Source: Lepidostoma basale
Lineage: Eukaryota; Arthropoda; Insecta; Trichoptera; Lepidostomatidae
Length of the DNA: 64,000 bases
NCBI GenBank assembly: GCA_022606425.2
Contig: JAHDVF020001328.1
Location: 218,600-282,599 of the forward strand
Direction: 5' to 3'
The notes below the pieces were generated by a model, which made no database searches, was not told where the DNA came from, and saw only the letters and a list, made by a program, of their open reading frames with translations. Shown here piece after piece: positions 1-9,997 of this stretch. A program made the position numbers and the translations under genes. Position 1 is the stretch's first letter. Each line of letters opens with the position of its first letter.

Positions 1-60
1 CATAGTAACTTCAGTGGCGGTACGACATTATTTTTAAAAATAAATTTGCATTAACGAAAA

Positions 61-378
61 AGCTAACTAACTAACTTACTAAGGGGTAGACAGAAAGAAT
101 GGACTGCCACACGTTTCTTTCCTGATATATTTCTCTCGCTTCTTGAACGATTTCTCTGACTCCTCACGTGGCCGACATTTAATATTTGATTTATTTGATC
201 ATGTCACGTTTTTCTCGATCTTCCTTTATTTCTAGTTCCATTTACATCGTTAACATATGCTTTTTTTTACCATTCTTTCCTCATTCATTCTTTCCATGTG
301 TCTAAATCATTTTAATGTTCCTCTCATTATTTTGTTCGTAACCGCAATCACTTCTCCTTCATATTTTCATTCGAAATT
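61..378 (-). mobile_element. LINE-A 3' fragment, (GTTA)n tail
   Basis: Read on the minus strand this is the end of the LINE-A C-terminal coding region, with the block for frame-broken RGRP-KTW, the conserved CCATTCTTTCTGYCTACCCC stretch and a GTTAGTTAGTTAG tail at 61-80. It is 5'-truncated and has lost the usual GGAGACGGCGTGATGG just before the tail. Non-coding relic. Confidence 0.85.
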
Positions 379-522
379 CTAAATATTGATTACTTTAATC
401 TAATTACTTTTTGTTTATTTATTTAAAAAAAACAATGGGGTTTTATCGATACATTTTTAGATCTTACAAGTAACTATATTATGTTTCAAATATATTATTA
501 ATTAATTTCTTGTAAAACTCCT

Positions 523-1345
523 TGTGTCAAATCAAATCAAATCAAATCAACTCAGTTTATTTACTCAAAAGACATTACAAACAGCATAAATGTTTAAGAC
601 ATCTATTGAGTACAGGTAAAATATTATATACTTACAACATAATACCAGGAACGCATTGGAGATGGTTCGACATTAGGAAGACAATATGCTTTCTAAAGTC
701 GAGAGTATTTATCCCCAGAACGTACTTTCACTAATATGAAAGACGTCGATCTCCGAGGAGAGCGCGTTTAACAGACTAATTGCTCTTCAATCGAGAATTG
801 GTTCCGAGCATTCCCAAAAGAAATGCCGTGAGATAGAGCCACAGATAACTACCATACTCCCTCATGTAGAGATACCTCAGAATTTTTTTCTGAACCCTCT
901 CCAGCATAACGGAATATCTCGTTTCGTGAGGACTCCATATCACAGAACCACTTTCGAGTCTGCTCCGAACCAATGCGTTGTATAGGACTCTGAGCACATT
1001 GGGATCCCTGAAAACTCTTCCGGTCTGGACGATGAACCCTAATATCCTCAGTGCAATGCCACAATCCTCTCGATACTTGCACGAAAAGTCAACCTACTCT
1101 CAAAGATGATTCCGAGATCTCTCATCGTAGATACATGTGCTAGTTGCTGGTTGTTCATTGTGTTTCTATGATATACAGTTCTCAATGCTCTAGTAAAAGA
1201 TAGCATAACGCAGTTAGAGACATTGAATTGCATTTGATTACTGTGACTCCAGTTAACAATATTATTGATGTCCGACTGGAGGCGAAGACAATCTTCAGGA
1301 TTTTTAATTATATCCGAATATTAATGCATTCGATTAGTGATACTT
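523..1345 (-). mobile_element. LINE-B 3' portion with (TGATT)n tail
   Basis: The minus strand encodes, in two or more frames, the C-terminal part of a jockey/CR1-like LINE protein: a block with VSTMRDLGIIFESRLTF, then RVFRDPNVLRVLYNALVRSR and MLERVQKKILRYLY. The frame is broken near 1080 and again after 776. The 3' UTR ends at a TGATTTGATTTGATTTGA tail at about 523-545. No reverse-transcriptase core is present, so the copy is 5'-truncated and dead. Confidence 0.85.
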
Positions 1346-1643
1346 TGTAACTTATAAGGCAAATCACACCCCGCCCCTGATGCACTCCGCGGTAGAATAT
1401 GAACATACACAATGTAATATGTGTTATATCATAACCTCAATAATACTCATCCAATCTTCACTCGCTTCCCATACGCGCTACTTTATCATTATATTAAAAA
1501 TAGTACGAAAATACATTTGCTCTTTTAGAGTTCAACAACTGAACACGGTATGCCCTCCTGAACATTGCGGATGCTTCTAAAAGATCATATACACTGTATT
1601 ATATATGAACAGAATTATTCAGCAAATTATCTCATACAGAGCA

Positions 1644-2175
1644 TAAGACGTACTACAGGGAGCCAGAGCCAATAGCGAGCTGATAGAAAGGGTCATGAGC
1701 TAAGGGGATAAAAATACCACCTCCATCGACTGATATTTTTTTTCTTGTGTACAACAGGTCGTTTGAACCCAATTACTATATACAATGTATTTTAGCTATT
1801 ATATTGATTCTTATGACATGTGCTAGGTAGCCAATCTATCGCCATTTTATTGTCACGTGTATTATATACCAGATTAAAGACAGTGTGAAAATCACATAGC
1901 CATCGCCGGGAATCGAACCCGGGACCTTCTGTATGGAAGTCAGAGCTCTTACCACTCTGCCATGAAGGTCGACGTGGGCAAAGCGTCGTATTAATGGGTA
2001 AAGTGGAGAGACGTCGGGGAGTTGGTAGAAGGCAGTTGTCCTGGCTGCAGAACATAAAATAATGGACATAAATACAGAACCTGTTCCAAGTGGCACAGGA
2101 CAGAGATGCCTTTATTGCAGTGATAGCCTACGTTGAGGGGGGCCGACACGGCACCGAAAGAAGAAGATAGGGCAT
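1644..2175 (+). mobile_element. LINE-H 3' end, split by a SINE
   Basis: 1644-1735 carries the block found upstream of KYHLLRLI in other LINE-H copies. The element resumes at 1991 with MGKVERRRGVGRRQLSWL-like coding and ends at the GACACGGCACCGAAAGAAGA 3' end near 2170. The gap is filled by a tRNA-derived SINE in the opposite orientation. Several frameshifts. Confidence 0.7.
1736..1990 (-). mobile_element. SINE-1, nearly full length (tRNA-derived)
   Basis: On the minus strand a tRNA-like head shows the pol III A box TGGCAGAGTGG and B box GGTTCGATTCC. A body follows with TTCACACTGTCTTTAATCTG and CACGTGACAATAAAATGGCG, then a tail ending near TACACAAGAAAAAAAATA. Length is about 250 bp. It is the best copy of SINE-1 in the window and sits inside a LINE-H fragment. 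Confidence 0.8.
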
Positions 2176-2244
2176 ACCTATGAGTATAAGAATTTAATGC
2201 AGTTGCGAAGTAAAAATATACAATATTGAATGAGTGAATGCCTT

Positions 2245-2459
2245 TCCAAAAAAGCTAAGATGGCAGTGCACCGAGTGTTCTTGTACCGAGCCTTATGGAT
2301 GGAAGTAAAGCACAGAACTGGCAAAAGAAGGACAAAAGTAGAATAAATACTGTAGAAATGAAATCTTTTAGACGAACGGGTGTTGAATCTGTACATGAAA
2401 GTGTCAAATGCAACTATGTTTATAAGAAGTGAAAGCAATGCGAATTAAAGTGTTATGAA
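2245..2459 (+). mobile_element. LINE-A internal fragment
   Basis: Begins at CCAAAAAAGCTAAGATGGCA, the same point at which several other LINE-A copies start, and covers the MYGSEAWNWQKKDESR region with many substitutions and stops. It ends abruptly after the CKANE-like codons, without a tail, where a minus-strand LINE-D piece follows. Confidence 0.75.
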
Positions 2460-2482
2460 CGAAATACAGACACATGGAATCT

Positions 2483-2895
2483 TGTTCTTCTTTAACCTAT
2501 TCCTGTCCGCTCCTGGACAAAAGCCTCCTCCATTCGAATCCACACCACTCTGTCTTGCGCAGACTGCATCCAGATTATTCCAAAATGTCTGTTCAGATCA
2601 TCATTGCACCATAGATGTGGTCGCCCTGCACTTCTTTTTACCGTTCACGGTTTTCGAATCAGCAGTCTTCTTATCCATATTTCGCCCGAGCTTCTGGCTA
2701 CGTGAACTGCCCATTGTCACTTTAGAGTCGCTACCCGGTGGATGATGTCAGTGACCTTTGTTTTTTCTCACCGTATCGTTTCTGAGTCTGTGTCTTAGGC
2801 TTATTCCTAACATGGCTCTTTCCATGGCCCTTTGGGTCACTCGTAGTTTCTCGGCACTTTGTTTGGACAATGGTACCCGTTTCTAGGTCATAAGT
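2483..2895 (-). mobile_element. LINE-D (RTE-like) C-terminal fragment
   Basis: The minus strand reads the frame-broken RTE-like C terminus: ERAMLGISLRDR-like, then a W-GHV block, W-PW-GKR, a KDDLNRH block, and AQDR-WKRMEEA ending at an EEQD-type stop. It shares most of its length with 56966-57355. No tail or target-site duplication was identified. Confidence 0.75.
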
Positions 2896-2969
2896 AGCAA
2901 CTGACAACACACAAATATAAGATTTGAAATTTTTTACCAAGTTCCCTTTACTTTAATGACTTATTTCAT

Positions 2970-3290
2970 TATTCTTCTTCTTCTTTTACTTCCGGTGCCG
3001 TGTCAGGTCCCCCTGACTTTGGCAATCACTGCAGCAAAAGCATGGTTGTATTCGCCATAGTGATTCCTGGGAAAAGTTGACCAAAGTGGTTTCCCGCTGC
3101 CTTCTCTGGTGGATTTTTCTTTCGGGGTTATCTTCCCTTAGCTGGTTGGATCTGGTTTGGAAGCGCCAGAAACTCGCCTTTCATCCCCCTCGTTATCTGC
3201 TGTGATCACACGGTTATGAGTGTGATCCCATTGCCTGGGATTCGCGACAAGGACGCTAACGAGTTGAACTAGTCAGTAGTGTTGCCGGTG
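2970..3290 (-). mobile_element. LINE-H 3' end and flanking LINE UTR
   Basis: Reading minus, CAGGGGGACCTGACACGGCA followed by a GAAGAAGAAGAA tail at 2970-2990 is the LINE-H 3' end. The sequence up to about 3290 looks like LINE 3' non-coding sequence, but its assignment to the same element is less certain. Confidence 0.6.
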
Positions 3291-4085
3291 GAAAGAAATT
3301 GGTCATTTCGCAGCATAATCACACACTTATAATCACACACTCCAACAAGATGTGACTCGCCGCGACCCTTCTGACAGTTCGAAAGCTAAGTCAATAGCAT
3401 GACATTTTCAAATAAATTATTTTGACAACGTTGTCAAATCAGTCTCTGTCATTTTCGGACAGACAGCAAGCGAGTCACCAACGGAAACACTTCGGTGTGG
3501 TGGCAGCCTTATAAATCGGAATTAGAACCGTAGCAACAAACCGGCACATACTCGTACATCACAACATTCCAAAGTCTGATGAGTTAAATTAATAATAGGA
3601 TGCAATTAGGTATGAATGGCCGTCTTTATTCTAGCGCAAGCCGAGAAGTATTTCAGGCATCCAAAAAAATCTGCAAACTTGCTGCGGACGAAGTTCAAGT
3701 TGAACTTTGGGCGCGAAAGGAATTTAGCCTTGGGGCTCACTTCACTTCTATATTTATTTTCGACGAATGTTTTCGCTTCTGTTCTTTATTACAATAATTA
3801 ATTGTCTGTGGTCTGCAATGTCTCGTTATAATGCTTTATACGTTTTAAATTATTACATATAACATATTAAAACATTCATCTCCCACTTTTTAGTGTTTGT
3901 TCTCCTATCGAAGGTTGGACAACGTCATGGCTATTTTTATTTATGATACACTAGTTTCAAACAGCTCCTTGAATGTTTTCTAGTCAGGATTTTCTTTGCT
4001 CCTGACACTTTTATTGTTAATTTTATCTTTAAAGAGGATACCTGGGATGGTTTCAACGACAAAAATTGTTAAAATGTTGTATACA
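3291..4085. other. Unassigned AT-rich stretch
   Basis: No recognisable gene or repeat. It holds two overlapping open frames of about 60 codons at 3600-3800 with no family resemblance and no splice or promoter context. I regard them as chance. Confidence 0.5.
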
Positions 4086-4612
4086 AGGTGTTAGTTTTTG
4101 AAAGGGAAGAGCAAATGACAGTTTGTAATATAAGTGTGAATGAAGAGAATTTGGAACAGGTGAGGGAATTTGTGTATTTAGGTAGCATGTTCACAACGGA
4201 TGGCCGAACGGACAGTGATGTTGAAAGAAGGGTTGGTGCGCGTAACAAAGTGAATGGAGCTTTAAAAATAGTTATTGGAAACAAGAATTTATCAACGAAA
4301 GCGAAAATGGCCGTTCACAATGGATTTCTGGTCCCAACGCTTATGTATGGAAGCGAAGCACGGAACTGGCAGAAGAAAGATGAGAGCAGAATAAATGCGG
4401 TAGAAATGAGGTTCCTAAGACGTATGTGTGGTAGAACGATGTACGACAGAATCTCAAATGCTGATATTAGAAAGGAATGTATAGAGAAAGAAGGCATTAT
4501 GAACAAAATTATGAAAGGATCGCTGCGTTGGTTCGGACATATGGAGCGCATGGGTAAAGAAAGAATGGTTAAAAAAGTATAAGTTAACTATGTAAATGGA
4601 GCACGGAGTCTT
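4086..4612 (+). pseudogene. LINE-A ORF fragment, premature stop
   Basis: An open frame at 4088-4582 covers the end of the reverse-transcriptase thumb region (VFEREEQMTVCNISVN, EFVYLGSMFTTDGRTDSDVE) and the MYGSEARNW, RWFGHMERM blocks. It ends at TAA where intact copies have TAC in VKKVYVND. Homology to LINE-A then stops at about 4612 and is followed directly by a LINE-C 3' end, with no LINE-A tail. The YADD box lies upstream of the truncation and is absent. Confidence 0.85.
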
Positions 4613-4742
4613 ACGAAATCCCTTCCGGACACCGTCCACTTGGAAGACCATCTAAAAGATGGAGGGACAGCTGGTCCTCATCATCCGAGGAGACGTGAAT
4701 TTTGTGTTACAGATCGTCAGATCTATTAAAAGAAGATGAAGA
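4613..4742 (+). mobile_element. LINE-C 3' end joined to LINE-A
   Basis: Matches the LINE-C end seen at 8200-8338 and 39030-39165: ACCTGGAAGACC-like and AAAAGATGGAGGGACAGCTG blocks, then CAGATCGTCAGATCTATTAA and a GAAGATGAAGAAG tail. The junction with LINE-A is abrupt and makes a mosaic. Confidence 0.8.
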
Positions 4743-4779
4743 AGGATACATTAACAACTTTTTTTTTAATGTATACAAA

Positions 4780-5216
4780 TACTTGTAGATGAATACTGGA
4801 TTTTACCCATTGCGGGTTATCAATTCAAGAATTAATTGTATCTCAATAGAGACGAAGATGCAAATTGGAAACAGAATATGGTTAATCGAGGTGTTTACAG
4901 GACTTATGACCTGTCATTTTATGACCTTTCTTCTTTTTTTCTTTCTTTTTTCTTATCTTTTCTTATTTTTTCATATTAAGAGAAAAAAAAAAACTACTAT
5001 GCAAAGGGTGGTGTTGCAGAATAAACTTCCAAAAATTTGTCAGATATGGTGGTCATAAGAAAAAAAATATGGAATGGGGACTGTTGTGTTACATAAAGCG
5101 TGCGCTTAACCAAACCAATGACAGGTCATAAGTCCTGTAAATACCTCGGTTTTATATATATTGTTTTTTCAATTTGCATCTTCGTCTCTATTGAGATACA
5201 ATTAATTCTTGAGGGA
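4780..5216. repeat. P family, complete inverted-repeat element
   Basis: The left arm at about 4821-4915 and the right arm at 5118-5215 are inverted copies containing AATTGTATCTCAATAGAGAC, GAAGATGCAAATTG and GGACTTATGACCTGTCAT. The spacer of roughly 200 bp is T-rich. It behaves like a MITE or foldback element. Three other places carry parts of the family: 5560-5770, 30020-30400 and 50065-50425. Confidence 0.75.
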
Positions 5217-5559
5217 TACATTTAATTTAATTATTTCGCGCTTGTTTATTTGAACAACAATGTCAAATGATACACGCAGTATTAGACCACGTTATTTTAA
5301 TGGACAAATTCTTGAGGTGGGCTCCGCAGAGCAATGTGTCTCGCGATACCTGTTTCATTAGCCATCGCGGTAATAAATTAGTGCTTATGTCACTAATGCG
5401 AAACGAAATATCAGAGCGCAACTATTTTCAGGACTAGCCGTGACTATGTGGGCAGGTCCTACATCATACTAGATATCCTTGCGACTCCAATCGCAAAACA
5501 ACATTGCTTATTATTCAAATATTCACCAAAATTATAAAATTGTATCTCACTTCATCATA
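5217..5559. other. Unassigned stretch
   Basis: No open frame, RNA motif or repeat was recognised between two P-family elements. Confidence 0.4.
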
Positions 5560-5770
5560 TACAGTAGCGAGCACAGAAATCTTTCCACACTGAAAATTAG
5601 CCCAACCAATGACAGTCCTGTAAACACCTTGATCAACCATATTCAGTTTCCAGTTTGCATCTTCGTCTCTATTGAGATACAATTAAATTTCATGAATTAA
5701 TCACTCACCATGGGTGAAATCCAGTATTCGTATACAAGTATAAGTATACATTCACAAAAAAATATCTGAA
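5560..5770 (-). repeat. P family, partial copy
   Basis: Contains CCAACCAATGACAG, CCAGTTTGCATCTTCG and GTCTCTATTGAGATACAATT, then GAAATCCAGTATTCGTATAC and AAGTATAAGTATACATTCAC, the outer flank also seen at 30025 and 50065. It is an arm plus its distal extension, without the partner arm. Confidence 0.7.
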
Positions 5771-6045
5771 AATATCGTTTTTTTGTAATTATATCTTTTT
5801 TTGTGTTTCCTTGATAGCTATTCAGTCCAAATTATTAAGCAACACTGTTTAGAGATGATCTGCAAGAAAAGTGCCTTTTTAGGGATCAAAATTTTTTTTT
5901 TTCTAAATTTTAGAGTTAAATTGTAGATTTTCGATTTTTTGACACAAAAATTAAAAATTCTCACATAATTTAAATAAACAAATTTTTATTTCAAATAAAA
6001 TTACCTAGGTATATAACACTAACAATGATCAAAAACCAACAAAAA

Positions 6046-6180
6046 TTGTTAAAGATGAAAACCCAAGCAGCAAGAGATTACCAGGAAGGCCGCCAAAAAG
6101 ATGGAGAGATGGCTGGACAGCATCATCCCAGGATATGTCACTGTCATAAACAAATCATACGACCTTAACTAAAAAGAAGA
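6046..6180 (+). mobile_element. LINE-C 3' end
   Basis: Encodes DENPSSKRLPGRPPKRWRDG then WTASSQDMSLS and a stop, followed by a short AAAAAGAAGAATAATAAT tail. Its closest relative in the window is the minus-strand copy at 48787-49225. Confidence 0.8.
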
Positions 6181-6321
6181 ATAATAATCAATGTAGAGCT
6201 ATCAACAACAAAAAATTTACAATAACACCATTTCTACGTAGGGATAGACAAAAATTTGTACCAGGGTATTACTGTATCCTATAAAACCTATAGCTTTTTC
6301 CACATTTATTCAGCGGGTCAG

Positions 6322-6420
6322 CCTCATGGGATTCATTCTCGTGGAAAACCTCATAAAAGATAGAAGGACTGGGAATCCACCTCACAGGAAGAGCTCTCTG
6401 AACCACACAGATGCCTTCGC
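6322..6420 (+). mobile_element. LINE-C fragment
   Basis: Matches the copies at 35823 and 54230: QPHG-RPRG-P-KRWKD region (TCAGCCTCATGGGATTCATT, then CATAAAAGATAGAAGGACTG) and the CTCACAGGAAGAGCTCTCTG stretch. Coding is broken by a deletion. Confidence 0.65.
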
Positions 6421-6438
6421 TTTCATACTTTCATGGGC

Positions 6439-6826
6439 GGCCTTCGTGGCAGAGTGGTAACAGTTATGAATGCTACACCGAAGGTCCGGGGTTCGATTCT
6501 CGCATTGAAGGTGTGAAAAAAATCACGCTGTCTTTGCTCTGGTAGAATTCACGTGGCAATAAAAATAATAATAATAATATGCTAACTTTTATAGCGCCGT
6601 TTTTGTGATGTAATCACCTCAAGGGCGCATTGAGACGTGTTTTAAATCTAAAAATCTAAATGTGAACGCTGCATCTGATTTTCGCGATCGTTAAAAAGTA
6701 TGTATAGTAGAACAAAGTATAAACGTTTAAATTGGGTATGAAATATGAAAAAGATGGGTTTTCAGTTTAGATCTTAAATCGATGGCGATAGACTAGCTAT
6801 CACATGTCATGGGAATTAAAACTTGC
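6439..6826 (+). mobile_element. SINE-1 interrupted by an ATT-repeat
   Basis: tRNA-like head with A box TGGCAGAGTGG (6447-6457) and B box GGTTCGATTCT (6490-6500), body with ATTCACGTGGCAATAAAA to about 6557. The remaining SINE body resumes at 6780 with ATGGCGATAGACTAGCTATC. The intervening 222 bp are another retroposon, so the SINE was present first. Confidence 0.8.
6558..6779 (-). mobile_element. ATT-repeat retroposon nested in SINE-1
   Basis: On the minus strand the sequence runs through GATTACATCACAAAAACGGC and GCTATAAAAGTTAGCATATT into an (ATT)n tail at 6558-6577. Copies also occur at 57436-57555 and 61766-61980. The unbroken SINE-1 sequence at 10703 shows the empty site GACAATAAAATGGCG. 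Family origin unknown; the tail suggests target-primed retroposition. Confidence 0.75.
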
Positions 6827-7078
6827 TTACTTACTTTGGCCATGCAACTCTTGAAGAGTTTTAGCCTATTTGATGATTTTCCTCCAAGCTCCTCGATCCT
6901 GCGCCTTTTCCTCCCAGTCCGATTCGCCCAATCTAGCCAGATCACCCAGAATATTATCCATAAGGCGATGTCTAGGCATTCTAAGAAGTCTTACTCCAAT
7001 AGGTCTTGATTCATGGTCATGATTGCTCTGGTCTCTCTGACTTGGGAATCAAAAACTAGAAAAAATATACAGTAATTG

Positions 7079-7135
7079 GGTCTTTGGTCTGGTATAGAAT
7101 TCACGTGACAATAAAATGACGATATTAGCTGGAAA
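7079..7135 (+). mobile_element. SINE-1 body fragment
   Basis: GGTCTTTGGTCTGGTATAGA and ATTCACGTGACAATAAAATG match the SINE-1 body; head and tail are missing. Confidence 0.7.
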
Positions 7136-7345
7136 AAAATTGTTAAAAAATTGTTCGGAGTAATTGAGTTCAAAAGACCCGTTAAAAATCTGTTCTATTA
7201 AAAATGTGGAATGCTAGGGAAACTACAACATTAAAGGCACATGTAAGGAAGAAGAAGAAATATTAGGTTTGATTATATCACAGACGAATCAAACCTAATG
7301 AGCTAATAAATCATACGTACAACAATAATTGCTTTGATTTATCAG

Positions 7346-7509
7346 GCGGTGTGCGGGGTCTTTCCGGCGCCGGCGGCGAGGGGTGTCGCGACGCAGGTGA
7401 CGAGTGGCCGCTATTTCGGACCGGTATGCCGCAGTTGGCTGGCGTCCACCGTGGAGTACAGCCACCATTCGAAGCTTTCTCTGTTTTCAATGAGATTGCT
7501 TCAATTATA
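7346..7509 (+). other. GC-rich open segment, possible exon
   Basis: A sharp GC-rich island in AT-rich surroundings. It is preceded by TTTGATTTATCAG, an acceptable 3' splice site. From 7346 one frame stays open for 54 codons to TAA with strongly G/C-ending codons in the first 44. The sequence contains FPAPAARG, GRYFGPVCRSWL and STVEYSHHSK. A second frame is also open from 7351. An AATAAA occurs at about 7683. No family recognised; it could be a terminal exon, a captured exon or chance. Confidence 0.3.
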
Positions 7510-7713
7510 AAGTTTTATTCACCCTACTGGCTAGATCATAGATTCCCAATGAGGACATAATCCTCCACCACTCCCCTTGGATGTGGAACATTCCACGGGG
7601 ACATTCCATTTGTCCAGAGGTAAATAGGAAGCGTTTATCTAACCAGTAGTGAGTTTTTTTGAACTCAACTAAATAATAATTAAATAAAACTGTTGAATAA
7701 TGTTTCTTTTTTT

Positions 7714-7879
7714 AACTTTGTAGACAACACCAACTTTATTAATAAATAAATAAAACAACTAACATATTTCTAACACAAAAGCCCTTCATCGGTGATATAA
7801 ATATCATATAAATAGTTTAAATATTATAAATATACTTAAAATTTTATTTTTTAATAAAGTTGGTGTTGTGTACAAAGTT
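7714..7879. repeat. Short inverted-repeat element
   Basis: Ends are about 33-bp inverted repeats with few mismatches: AACTTTGTAGACAACACCAA reading in from 7714 and its complement ending at 7879. Inside, the minus strand has CACCGATGAAGGGCT, resembling the start of the hammerhead-like motif in the 57992-58452 element. Confidence 0.7.
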
Positions 7880-7954
7880 ACAAAAAGGAACATTGTTCAA
7901 TGAATCCTCAACACAAAGTTATGGCGAATATAGAAGAAAAATAAAACTATATTG

Positions 7955-8338
7955 ACGTACGATGTAGAGACGCGGGCCGACACTGTGCGAACCAAGGGAC
8001 TACTAAGAACATCGGAGATGAAGGTCCTAAGATCAATTACTGGAAAAACTCTCTGAGATCGTGTCCGCAACGTAGATATAAGAAAAACTTGCGAAATAGA
8101 GGATATCGTTGTCTTGGAAAGTGGAATAGATCCAGAAGAAGATACTGGAGGGACCATGTAGCCCGAATATATGGTGACAGACTTCCATATACAGCCACTT
8201 ATGAAATCCCTCCGGACACCGCCCACCTGGAAGACCGCCTTAGAGATGGAAGGACTGATTGACCTCATCACCCGACGAGACATGATTTCTGTGTCACAGA
8301 TCGTCAGATCTATTAAAAGAAGTAGATGAAGAAGATAT
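7955..8338 (+). mobile_element. LINE-C 3' portion, frame-broken
   Basis: Encodes in pieces VETRADTVRTKGLLRTSEMK, LRSITGKTL-DRVRNVDIRK, EIEDIV, RRRYWRDHVARIYGDRLPY, then the P-DTAHLEDRLRDGRTD region and CAGATCGTCAGATCTATTAA, ending in GAAGTAGATGAAGAAG. At least two frameshifts. It is 5'-truncated and lacks catalytic domains. Confidence 0.8.
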
Positions 8339-8364
8339 TTTTTAACTACTTCCACTTTTGTCTT

Positions 8365-8412
8365 TATTTGACAGCGACTGGTTTCGCCAGGCTCGCTGGC
8401 ATCGACAGACTG
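8365..8412 (-). other. Hammerhead-like motif (degenerate)
   Basis: Minus strand: GTCGATG, a perfect GCCAG/CTGGC hairpin, then GCGAAACCAGTC and GCTGTC. The order resembles hammerhead core strand, stem II and GAAAC, but the first strand departs from CTGATGA. A close relative is at 36055-36105. Confidence 0.35.
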
Positions 8413-8496
8413 GTTTTGCTCAAAAAATAAAACTCCCATCAAGAAATTTCAGTAAAATATATTTGATAACTTAACGAAATACATTAAAAAAACTAA

Positions 8497-8702
8497 TCAT
8501 CCCGCGTTTCCCCGGAGGGTAGGCAGAGATAATGGACTGCCATACTGCTCTGTCCTGACATACCTCTTTAGATTCCTCTACATTCATATATCGTAACATG
8601 CACAATCGTCGATTTTTCCGACTTCGAATGTGATCGCCATTTAGAAATTGATTAATTTAGTCATGCCATGGTTTCCTTGGTCTTCCACGGCTCCTTTTTA
8701 AA
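8497..8702 (-). mobile_element. LINE-A 3' fragment
   Basis: Minus strand carries the RGRP.KTW-like to SAYP end (start TCATCCCGCGTTTCCCCGGA on plus). It lacks a clear tail and stops at the region coding MVKK. Confidence 0.8.
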
Positions 8703-8871
8703 ATAATTAAATGGTAAATCATAAAATATGAAATTAAAATATTTTTTTCTTAAGAACTGCTAGAAAAAAATACATATTAAACGATTTAGAAGAAAAAATA
8801 AATGCTTTTTCATAAATAGTCAACCATTGATGAGAACAGATCATTAATTTATTTAACACAATTACCCTTAA

Positions 8872-9090
8872 CCCTTACAGCTCCTTTGTTCACACGTTGT
8901 GGCCATTGGGTTTTTCCCATCAACTCCTATGTCCACTACGTTTGGCCATTTTTTATGAACTTCAGATAGGGTTTTGCTATTTTTTTTTAATGTAAGAATC
9001 AAATGAATACTCTAGAATTACTGTCTTATTATCTGACCATTCCTTTGTCATCAGGAATGTGGGGAAAAAAAAAACCTGGAGCCCAAAGGG
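8872..9090. mobile_element. piggyBac-like MITE with TTAA duplication
   Basis: TTAA (8868-8871) precedes CCCTTACAGCTCC; the other end GGAGCCCAAAGGG is followed by TTAA (9091-9094). Terminal inverted repeats of about 13 bp match at 10 positions. TTAA targets and CCC ends are the hallmark of piggyBac-type elements. It is 219 bp with no coding capacity. Confidence 0.7.
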
Positions 9091-9325
9091 TTAATAAATA
9101 AATTAATATTACTAAAACATATTTAGAGACAATTTCAATAGTATAGTCTGTTCTGAAACTAGATTCTTTTCACCTTGTGGCTACTGCCAGTATCACACCT
9201 ATACATACATACGATATATAGACAATACGGCACACGTCATAATGTAAAACGCAGTACCTACCTAGATTTCATAGATTCTACAAGTATTCGGATGACAATT
9301 TCAAATATTGTTTTATTTGTAACTA

Positions 9326-9655
9326 AAACTAACTAACTAACCATCACGCCATTTCCCCAGAGGGGTAGGCAGAGAGGATGGATCGCCACAATGCTCTGTT
9401 TAGGCATACCTCTCGGGATTCCTATACATTCATACATCGTACTATGCACGCACGTCGATTATTCCGACTTCGAATGTGGCCGCCTTTAAGTAATTGATTA
9501 ATTTGGTCATGCCATGTTTTCCTTGGTCGTCCTCGGCTTCTTTTTTAACTCACGCTGATGTGTATAACTTTTTAACCATTCTACTCTCTTTCATCCGTTC
9601 CATATGTCCAAACCATCTCAGGGATGCTTTTTTTAATTTTATCCATGACGAGACA
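9326..9655 (-). mobile_element. LINE-A 3' fragment, (GTTA)n tail
   Basis: AACTAACTAACTAACCATCA marks the tail and 3' end on plus. Reading minus, it extends back through the RWFGHMERM codons to about 9655. Coding is decayed. Confidence 0.85.
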
Positions 9656-9997
9656 TGGAAATAATGTGTCCAAAGGATACGATATGTAGGTACAAGTATG
9701 CTTACTTAAAGGTATAAAATTAGGTTTGAAGCAAGACTCGGCGCCACAGTTTGAGGGCGTCAAATGAAACCCGATACTCTGACAATGAATGGGAGGCAGA
9801 CAAGTGAAACAGTGTGAAACCCAAGCGGTGCTGTTAATTCAATCACGCTGGATTCGTTTGTGTAATTCATTGTTGGGCGCTGCCACAGGAAATCCCACAA
9901 TATTGTTGCAGCGAAATAGATACGCGGACATGTGCGTGGGCACAGGTACCATTCTCTTTCGAATTAAGAACATGACAAGTTTTTTAAATATTTATCT
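9656..9997. other. Unassigned stretch
   Basis: No supported feature. A 75-codon open frame at 9789-10016 has no recognisable content. Confidence 0.4.

Noticed and set aside
7897..8442. 181-codon minus-strand frame
   Set aside because: It is antisense to LINE-C and continues through the hammerhead-like repeat; no family content.
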